Assembly: GCA_012799165.1 (NCBI GenBank)
Contig: JAAZLU010000141.1
Location: 1 to 13,531, forward strand
Direction: 5' to 3'
Source: Clostridiales bacterium
Lineage (GTDB): Bacteria > Bacillota > Clostridia > Peptostreptococcales > Anaerovoracaceae
DNA length: 13,531 bases
The position numbers and the translations under genes were made by a program. Shown here in pieces: positions 8,885 to 13,531 of the stretch; position 1 is the stretch's first letter; each line of letters begins with the position of its first letter. The notes under the pieces were generated by a model. That model saw nothing but the letters and a program-made list of their open reading frames with translations, searched no databases and was not told where the DNA came from.

Positions 8885-8912
8885 ATTATACCCGAACGCA
8901 GCGCGCCGTCAA
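8885..8912 (-). promoter_or_regulatory. Strong sigma-A-type promoter for pyc
   Basis: On the minus strand, TTGACG (8912-8907) and TATAAT (8890-8885) are separated by a 16-bp GC-rich spacer; the hexamers match 5/6 and 6/6 of consensus. The -35 box overlaps the TGA stop of the upstream ParA-like gene (8911-8909). The expected start near 8878 gives a leader of about 36 nt. The 66-bp gap has no terminator hairpin, so the upstream gene may be read through into pyc. Confidence 0.82.
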
Positions 8913-9637
8913 AATCGCTTTTCCAAGGCCGCAGCAAGCTTTGATCCCCCGGGCAAATCGCAGGGCAAAATGCAACTGTATTCCGCCTTGTAAATCGTCT
9001 TCGCATCCAGCGCGGGAAGGCATATATAGTCCGAGCTTCCGAGATATTTCTCAAATTCCGCTCTATGAACCCCCGGGTTCATCTTATTGACGACTATCCT
9101 CGCATCCGGAAACTTAAGTCTTAGCCTCTGAAGATTTTGCGTGCCGGGCAGCAGCTTCCCGGGCAGAGGATCCACAACGATGATTATATCGTCGGCCTCC
9201 GCCAGCAATTCTAATAGCGAATCGCCCTCAAGCCCCGAACAATCGAGCACGAGGTAGTTTCCGGGCAGCGAATTTATCAACCTGAACAGAGTCGAGGGCG
9301 AAAGTTCCTTCGCAGGCTCGCCGGGCAAGCTCTTTCTCAGGGCCCAGTTGATGCCGCTCCATAGATTTGCGATCTCCGGAAGCCTGCGTTTCTTTTCAGT
9401 TGCGGCAAAATAGTCGCAAAAGCCGGTGATTGTAAACTTGGAGGCGAAGCCGAAGGCATCGTAGAAATACGGCTTTCCAAGCTCGACCAGAGTCACCGTG
9501 CCCTCGGCCGACAGCGCCCTTGCAAGCAGCATGCTCGTAAAGCTCACTCCGCTCCCGCTGACTGCGCTGCATACGGCAATCTTCTTCCGGACGGGGCTCG
9601 CCTTAACGGGGGCTCCCCTATTAACCTTTAATCGCAT
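8909..9637 (-). CDS. MinD/ParA-like SIMIBI P-loop protein with degenerate Walker A motif
   Basis: This 242-residue protein has the fold pattern of the MinD/ParA/CpaE group, but I cannot assign a specific function. The first strand (KKIAVCSAV, 18-26) leads into SGSGVSFTS (27-35) where ParA-type proteins have KGGxGKT/S. The glycines and Ser/Thr remain, but both the signature lysine and the P-loop lysine are missing. A second strand YLVLDCSG (128-135) takes the place of the Walker B or switch II region. ADDIIIVVDPLPGKL (148-162) and IVVNKMNPGV (181-190) match the later strands, the latter resembling the nucleotide-base contact loop. Loss of the lysine suggests weak or altered nucleotide hydrolysis, or a structural role. 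The ATG has GGAG (9647-9650) 9 nt upstream, and the gene has its own promoter. No partner genes (pilus, division-site or plasmid partition) are next to it, so context does not settle its role. Confidence 0.72.
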   Translation of the reverse strand: MRLKVNRGAPVKASPVRKKIAVCSAVSGSGVSFTSMLLARALSAEGTVTLVELGKPYFYDAFGFASKFTITGFCDYFAATEKKRRLPEIANLWSGINWALRKSLPGEPAKELSPSTLFRLINSLPGNYLVLDCSGLEGDSLLELLAEADDIIIVVDPLPGKLLPGTQNLQRLRLKFPDARIVVNKMNPGVHRAEFEKYLGSSDYICLPALDAKTIYKAEYSCILPCDLPGGSKLAAALEKRF

Positions 9638-9664
9638 ATATTCTCGCTCCGCACGCTTGCCTGA

Positions 9665-9693
9665 ATCTTACATTATTTGTTATTTTCTGTCAA
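9665..9693 (-). promoter_or_regulatory. Sigma-A-type promoter for the ParA-like gene
   Basis: On the minus strand, a perfect TTGACA (9693-9688) is followed after exactly 17 bp by TAAGAT (9670-9665, four of six consensus bases). The likely transcription start near 9658 leaves a leader of only about 20 nt that still contains the GGAG ribosome binding site. The 84-bp gap (9638-9721) between the YcxB-like gene and this gene has no clear terminator hairpin. Confidence 0.7.
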
Positions 9694-9721
9694 ATACTCC
9701 GGGCGAGCGCAGCTAATGCGA

Positions 9722-10207
9722 CTATTTTGTTTTCCTGATGAACTCCGCGAGTCCCTCTTTGCAGTTTGCTTTCTTCAGTGAGTATCCCTGATTTCTCCCT
9801 ACCAACAAATAAAAATGATCGTCTGTCTCTTTAATCTTGTAGAGATCTGAATACCTCACCAGATTCTGGCCGAGCTCGGTCTGCACCATCATTTGGTCCT
9901 CGAAGAAACTGTAGAATATTCTCCTATCGTGCGCAATCTTCGTGGAATTATAAGTCTTCTTTACAGTTGAGTTATAGATGTACCAGACGAGCAGGGGATA
10001 AAGAATCGCGGCACCAAAAAATATAATTGCGCCAGCAAGCTCCTTTTTAATCGCCAAATAGCCGATGCCGACCAGCACGAACATAACACTTATTACAATT
10101 GAAACTATAAAGCGCGTGCGCATCGTCAGGGCGAAGCACATGGATTTGTACTCCTTGAAATTCATCTCGTCTTCCGCCGTGTAGAGCGGCATTATATATT
10201 CATCCAT
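9722..10207 (-). CDS. YcxB-like membrane protein of unknown function
   Basis: This 161-residue protein has two membrane helices (about 31-52 and 58-79) with a charged N-terminal cytoplasmic segment. A C-terminal soluble domain (about 96-160) has the pattern of YcxB-like C-terminal domains: FYSFFEDQMMVQTELGQ followed by YSDLYKIKETDDHFYLLV and a final segment of the form 'GYSLKK…F'. The biochemical role of this family is not established, so no function is proposed. The ATG is 1 nt after the stop of the transketolase C-terminal subunit, and GGAG lies 8 nt upstream, spanning the end of that gene. It is thus the last visible gene of the glycan/transketolase operon, though its role may be unrelated. 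The family assignment rests on pattern recognition only. Confidence 0.75.
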   Translation of the reverse strand: MDEYIMPLYTAEDEMNFKEYKSMCFALTMRTRFIVSIVISVMFVLVGIGYLAIKKELAGAIIFFGAAILYPLLVWYIYNSTVKKTYNSTKIAHDRRIFYSFFEDQMMVQTELGQNLVRYSDLYKIKETDDHFYLLVGRNQGYSLKKANCKEGLAEFIRKTK

Positions 10208-10208
10208 T

Positions 10209-11132
10209 CTAAATTCTCCGAACAGCCTGCGCTATATGCTGCGCGCTCAGCCCGTAGTGCTCCATCAGCTCACCCGGCGAGCCAGACTGACCGAAGACAT
10301 CCCGAACTCCGACCACTTCGACGCGGCAAGGGCAATTCCCGGCAGTAAAGGATGCGACCGCAGAACCGAGTCCGCCGACTACACTATGCTCCTCCGCCGT
10401 AACTATCTTGCCGATCTCCTTTGCGGCCGCGAGCACTTCCTCCTCGTCCAGAGGCTTAATCGTATGCATGTCTACGACCCTGCATTCGATTCCTTCGCCG
10501 GACAAAGTTTCTGCGGCTTTGAGTGCTTCGGATACCATAATGCCGGTAGCTATTATGCAGCAATCCTTACCCTCATGAAGTCTCTCGGCCTTCCCTATGG
10601 TAAATTCTCTGCCCTCCTCGTAGAGCACGGGCACCGCCGACCTTCCGAGTCTTATGTATGCCGGAGCTTTATATTCCGCAGCGGCCCTTATTAGAGCTCT
10701 TGCGCTCACATCGTCGGAGGGGTTTATTACGAGCATGCCGGGTATTGCACTCATCAAGGCGATATCCTCTATGCACTGATGGCTCGCGCCGTCCTCTCCG
10801 ACGGTGAGGCCGGCATGGGTCGCACAAATTTTTACATTCGCTTCCGTATAGGCAATGGAGTTTCTTATTATTTCGTATGCCCTGCCCGCTGCAAACATAG
10901 CGAAAGTGCTCGCAAATACTGTCTTGCCCGAAATTGCAAGGCCCGCCGCCATACCCATCATATTGCACTCAGCGATTCCGGCATTGAAAAATCTCTCGGG
11001 AAATTTCTTGGCAAAACCCGCCGTCTTGGTGGAACCCGAAAGATCCGCATCCAGCACCACTATATTTTCGTTCTCTGCTCCAAGCTCCAACAAAACATTT
11101 CCATAGCTCTCCCTCGTCGCGATAGCAGCCAT
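10209..11132 (-). CDS. Transketolase C-terminal subunit (pyrimidine-binding and C-terminal domains)
   Basis: This 307-residue protein is the second half of a split transketolase. With its partner it transfers two-carbon units between ketoses and aldoses in the non-oxidative pentose phosphate pathway, using thiamine diphosphate. It carries the thiamine pyrimidine-binding domain (about 1-165), with catalytic glutamate E55 in FFNAGIAECNMMGMAAGLA (the Glu that activates the cofactor), and the substrate/cofactor segment HAGLTVGEDGASHQ (106-119). The C-terminal domain (about 185-300) is of the transketolase/pyruvate dehydrogenase E1-beta type. The start codon shares one nucleotide with the stop of the N-terminal subunit (TAATG), and GGGGGTGA lies 6 nt upstream, which should keep the two subunits in balance. 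DXS is an alternative for such folds, but DXS is a single longer chain. Confidence 0.93.
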   Translation of the reverse strand: MAAIATRESYGNVLLELGAENENIVVLDADLSGSTKTAGFAKKFPERFFNAGIAECNMMGMAAGLAISGKTVFASTFAMFAAGRAYEIIRNSIAYTEANVKICATHAGLTVGEDGASHQCIEDIALMSAIPGMLVINPSDDVSARALIRAAAEYKAPAYIRLGRSAVPVLYEEGREFTIGKAERLHEGKDCCIIATGIMVSEALKAAETLSGEGIECRVVDMHTIKPLDEEEVLAAAKEIGKIVTAEEHSVVGGLGSAVASFTAGNCPCRVEVVGVRDVFGQSGSPGELMEHYGLSAQHIAQAVRRI

Positions 11133-11950
11133 TAGAGTTCACCCCCAAGTTCCTTCATCGCGCTGCGCGCCTGCTCCTCGTTTGGAGCCTTGCCGTGCCA
11201 GCCCGCGATATTCTCCATAAACGACACCCCTTTGCCCTTGACAGTCTCAGCGACTATCACACTCGGCATGCCTTTGCATTGGGCCGCGAGCTCAAAGGCG
11301 TCCAAAATCTGATCCATATCGTGCCCATCTATCTCGAGCACGTTCCAGCCGAAGACAGCGAACTTTTCCGCAATAGGCATTACGTTCATAACGTCTTCGT
11401 TGCGTCCGTCTATCTGAAGCCCGTTGTGATCGACTACGGCGCAGAGATTATCGAGCTTATAGTGAGCTGCCGCCATTGCAGCTTCCCATACGAGCCCCTC
11501 GTTGAGCTCTCCGTCTCCGAGTAGCGCATAGACCCTCCCGGGATCCTCGTCGAGCTTTCCGGCGATAGCCATTCCCACGGCAGCGGAAAAACCCTGTCCC
11601 AGCGAGCCCGTGGACATCTCGACACCGGAAAGCGCAGTCATGCTGGGATGCCCCTGCAACCTGCTACCGAGTTTTCGAAGAGTCACCAGCTCCTCCGGAG
11701 CAAAGAATCCCCTGCGCGCAAGGCAGGCGTAGAGCACCGGCGCCGCATGGCCCTTGGAGAGCACGAATTTATCGCGCTCCTTCTTCCCGGGATTATCCGG
11801 ATCTATATTCATCACATCGAAATACAGGGCTGTCATTATATCCGCCGCAGACAGGCTCCCGCCCGGGTGACCCGAGCCAGCATTGTAGACCTGCCTTATT
11901 ATGTCTTGCCTGATAGTTGCGGCAACACGCCGCAGCTCATCGCTTTTCAT
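11132..11950 (-). CDS. Transketolase N-terminal subunit (thiamine diphosphate-binding)
   Basis: This 272-residue protein is the first half of a split transketolase. It holds SGHPGGSLS (26-34), LSKGHAAP (64-71), GSLGQGFS (115-122) and the thiamine diphosphate/magnesium motif beginning GDGELNEG (145-152), with the expected HNG (175-177) about 30 residues later. The reading frame stays open upstream to 12049, but that part runs through the coding sequence of the glycosyltransferase and has no transketolase similarity. The ATG at 11950 begins MKSDELRR, as in other family members, and has a perfect AGGAGGT (11957-11963) 6 nt upstream, so I chose it. It forms the active enzyme together with the adjacent C-terminal subunit, and the two genes overlap by 1 nt. 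Confidence 0.94.
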   Translation of the reverse strand: MKSDELRRVAATIRQDIIRQVYNAGSGHPGGSLSAADIMTALYFDVMNIDPDNPGKKERDKFVLSKGHAAPVLYACLARRGFFAPEELVTLRKLGSRLQGHPSMTALSGVEMSTGSLGQGFSAAVGMAIAGKLDEDPGRVYALLGDGELNEGLVWEAAMAAAHYKLDNLCAVVDHNGLQIDGRNEDVMNVMPIAEKFAVFGWNVLEIDGHDMDQILDAFELAAQCKGMPSVIVAETVKGKGVSFMENIAGWHGKAPNEEQARSAMKELGGEL

Positions 11951-11954
11951 ACGC

Positions 11955-12683
11955 TTACCTCCTAAAAGCCGATTTAATAAGAAATGCCGAAAGTGCCGGC
12001 AGGCGCTTGAAGCGCCAGGGTTCCTGCACCATCCGGTAGAGCCATTCAAGTCCGTTATCTAAAAAGAATTGCGGCGCACGTTTGAGCGTGCCCGACCAAA
12101 TATCCAAGCTTCCGCCCACGCCGACAGCGATTTTAGCCGCAAGCTGTCCGCGCCGGCGATCTATAAAGAGCTCCTGCCTGGGAAAGCCCATGCCGACGCA
12201 GAGAAAATCCGCGCCGCTCTCATTTATTCGCCTTACAATTTCGTCTTCTTCCTCAGGCTTAAAGTAACCGTCCCGAGTTCCGGCGATCAAAAGGCCGGGA
12301 TATTTCTCGCAGAGCTTTTTCGCAGCGATTTGAGCAATCCCGGGCTTACCGCCGAGCAAAAAGACCTTGCGGCCCTTCCCGGCGCAAACTTCTATGGCAC
12401 TCTCTGCAAACTCGACACCCGCGACCTTCTCCTCTATCGGCTCGCCCTTTATCTTAGAAGCATAGAGCAAACCGACTCCGTCGGGTATAACCATATCCGC
12501 GGTGTTTATAATCTTCGCAAGCTGCGGCTCTCTTGATGCCTTCTCGACCATCTCCGCATTGAGCGTCACTATAAGGGAGCATCCTTCCGTATCCAAAAGT
12601 CGCTCGAACTCCGCAAGCGCCTGCTTCTTCGTAAGCTTATCCACCCTTATATCGAGTATTTTTATGTTCTCAAAGGAGCTCAT
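11955..12683 (-). CDS. WecG/TagA/CpsF family glycosyltransferase (N-acetylmannosaminyl-type transferase)
   Basis: Enzymes of this family (GT26) transfer ManNAc (TagA, wall teichoic acid linkage unit) or ManNAcA (WecG, enterobacterial common antigen) from UDP to undecaprenyl-diphosphate-GlcNAc at the inner face of the membrane. The 242 residues show the family landmarks: [12 protein letters not shown] (39-50), [11 protein letters not shown] (61-71) with a conserved Asp thought to be catalytic, [42 protein letters not shown], and [17 protein letters not shown] near the C-terminus. The last, Arg-rich segment corresponds to the C-terminal appendage that helps TagA bind the membrane. The neighbour upstream is a UDP-ManNAc-type dehydrogenase, overlapping by 4 nt (ATGA), which makes ManNAcA a plausible donor and a WecG-like role somewhat more likely than TagA. 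The exact sugar cannot be read from sequence. Confidence 0.93.
   Translation of the reverse strand: MSSFENIKILDIRVDKLTKKQALAEFERLLDTEGCSLIVTLNAEMVEKASREPQLAKIINTADMVIPDGVGLLYASKIKGEPIEEKVAGVEFAESAIEVCAGKGRKVFLLGGKPGIAQIAAKKLCEKYPGLLIAGTRDGYFKPEEEDEIVRRINESGADFLCVGMGFPRQELFIDRRRGQLAAKIAVGVGGSLDIWSGTLKRAPQFFLDNGLEWLYRMVQEPWRFKRLPALSAFLIKSAFRR
11957..11963 (-). promoter_or_regulatory. Consensus ribosome binding site of the transketolase N-terminal subunit, inside the end of the upstream gene
   Basis: On the minus strand, AGGAGGT is 6 nt before the ATG at 11950. The same bases encode the last two arginines (AGG AGG) and the first base of the TAA stop of the WecG/TagA gene. This decides the start codon and suggests that translation of the two genes is closely linked. 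Confidence 0.85.
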
Positions 12684-13531
12684 CTATCTTCGCCCAGAAG
12701 GAAAAATTCGAAGCCCGCCGCCTCGGCATCCTTCCTCTTGAAAAAGTTTCTCGTATCCAAAAGCTTTCTTCCCGAGCTTAGATCTGCCAATACCCCGAGA
12801 TCCAATTCTCTGTAGGCATCGTGATCCACCCCGAGCACTATCAGCTCCGCTCCGGCTGCCGCCTGCGATACATCGCCGAAGGCATCCAGATCTTCTCTCT
12901 CGCAGGCGAAGGGATCCTGGTAGGCGACATCGTAGCCTCGCTCATTGAGCAGAGCAATAAGTTCGAGCACCGGACTCTCCCTTATATCGTCCGCGTTGGG
13001 CTTGTAGGTGACACCTAGCACGCAGATCTTCTCATCCCGCGCAGCTGCCTTTGAACCGCCCGCCGCTATTATGGAGTCGATCTTATCCGCGACATACATC
13101 GGCATGGAATCGTTCATCTCGCGGGCCGTCCTTATAATGCGCGAAATCTCCGGCTCCTTTTCGACGATGAACCAGGGATCGACGGGTATGCAGTGTCCCC
13201 CGACTCCGGGGCCCGGATTATGTATATTCACCCTCGGGTGCTTGTTGCAGAGCTCTATCATCTTCCAGACATCGATGCCCTGCTTCTCGCAAATTTTTGC
13301 GAGTTCGTTGGCGAAAGCTATATTCACATCGCGAAAAGTGTTCTCCGAAAGCTTGCACATCTCGGCGGTGCGATCATCCGTCTCGTATATCTCTCCCTTT
13401 ACAAAACTTTTGTAGAGCTCAGCTATGCGAGCTGCGCTCTTTGCGTCCACGCCGCCTGCGATGCGGCTGTTGTTCGTCAGCTCGCTGAGTATCTTGCCGG
13501 GGATTACCCTCTCGGGCGAATAGCCCAAGCC
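12680..13531 (-). CDS. UDP-N-acetyl-D-mannosaminuronate dehydrogenase-like nucleotide-sugar dehydrogenase (WecC-like), 5' end cut by window edge
   Basis: The last 283 residues are visible; family members are about 410-430 residues, so the N-terminal NAD-binding Rossmann domain lies beyond the right edge. Enzymes of this UDP-glucose/GDP-mannose dehydrogenase family oxidise a sugar C6 alcohol to a carboxylate, using two NAD+. Visible landmarks (fragment numbering) are GYSPERVIPGKIL (3-15), the dimerisation helix with ENTFRDVNIAFANELA (63-78), the active-site segment GPGVGGHCIPVDPWF (107-121) with catalytic C114, and the C-terminal UDP-binding domain with VLGVTYKPNADDIRESP (171-187). The NTFRDVNIAFANELA and GHCIxVDPW patterns are those of WecC-type UDP-ManNAc dehydrogenases, though UDP-GlcNAc or UDP-GalNAc dehydrogenases are possible. 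It overlaps the GT26 transferase by 4 nt. The TTG at 13528-13526 is an internal leucine codon, not a start. Confidence 0.92.
   Translation of the reverse strand, partial: GLGYSPERVIPGKILSELTNNSRIAGGVDAKSAARIAELYKSFVKGEIYETDDRTAEMCKLSENTFRDVNIAFANELAKICEKQGIDVWKMIELCNKHPRVNIHNPGPGVGGHCIPVDPWFIVEKEPEISRIIRTAREMNDSMPMYVADKIDSIIAAGGSKAAARDEKICVLGVTYKPNADDIRESPVLELIALLNERGYDVAYQDPFACEREDLDAFGDVSQAAAGAELIVLGVDHDAYRELDLGVLADLSSGRKLLDTRNFFKRKDAEAAGFEFFLLGEDR

Noticed and set aside
9700..9721. GC-rich stretch after the YcxB-like gene as a terminator
   Set aside because: I could not pair it into a convincing stem-loop and it is not followed by a T-run on the minus strand.
11951..12049. Longer N-terminus of the transketolase N-terminal subunit
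   Set aside because: The extra 33 codons overlap the glycosyltransferase coding sequence and do not resemble transketolase, whereas the ATG at 11950 has a perfect AGGAGGT site.
12069..12536. 155-codon plus-strand open frame
   Set aside because: It is antisense to the WecG/TagA gene and carries no recognisable motif; the minus-strand frame has full family similarity.

Overview
All twelve protein-coding genes in this 13.5 kb window lie on the minus strand, so transcription runs from high to low coordinates. Two are cut by the window edges: the nucleotide-sugar dehydrogenase at the right and the S41 protease at the left. The gene content points to a Gram-positive anaerobe of the Bacillota, probably class Clostridia. 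The reasons are an FtsE–FtsX–M23 hydrolase–S41 protease cluster, a single-chain pyruvate carboxylase, a split two-subunit transketolase, a TagA/WecG-type transferase, strong AGGAGG-type ribosome binding sites and consensus sigma-A promoters. This taxonomic placement is inference; no rRNA or tRNA is present.

Reading in the direction of transcription, the window has four blocks. (1) 13531-9722: a compact run of UDP-ManNAc-type dehydrogenase (WecC-like), WecG/TagA glycosyltransferase, transketolase N-terminal subunit, transketolase C-terminal subunit and a YcxB-like membrane protein. Junctions are 4-nt or 1-nt overlaps or gaps of 1-4 nt, which suggests one operon whose promoter is outside the window. 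(2) 9637-8909: a lone MinD/ParA-like protein whose P-loop has lost the usual lysines, behind its own TTGACA/TAAGAT promoter. (3) 8842-5402: pyruvate carboxylase, with a near-consensus promoter whose -35 box overlaps the stop codon of the ParA-like gene. (4) 5270-1: ftsE-ftsX-M23 peptidase-recJ-S41 protease, an operon with overlaps or gaps of at most 3 nt behind a TATAAT promoter.

Functionally, block 1 looks like surface-glycan synthesis (oxidation of UDP-ManNAc and transfer of a ManNAc-type sugar to a lipid-linked acceptor) joined to pentose-phosphate enzymes. Block 3 supplies oxaloacetate. Block 4 is the divisome-linked FtsEX transporter with its probable client hydrolase, plus the single-strand exonuclease RecJ inserted before the S41 protease. 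No RNA genes, mobile elements, CRISPR arrays or convincing intrinsic terminators were seen. The only non-coding stretches are three short gaps (131, 66 and 84 bp), and each holds a promoter. I found no clearly novel system. The most unusual items are the P-loop-degenerate ParA-like protein and the placement of recJ.
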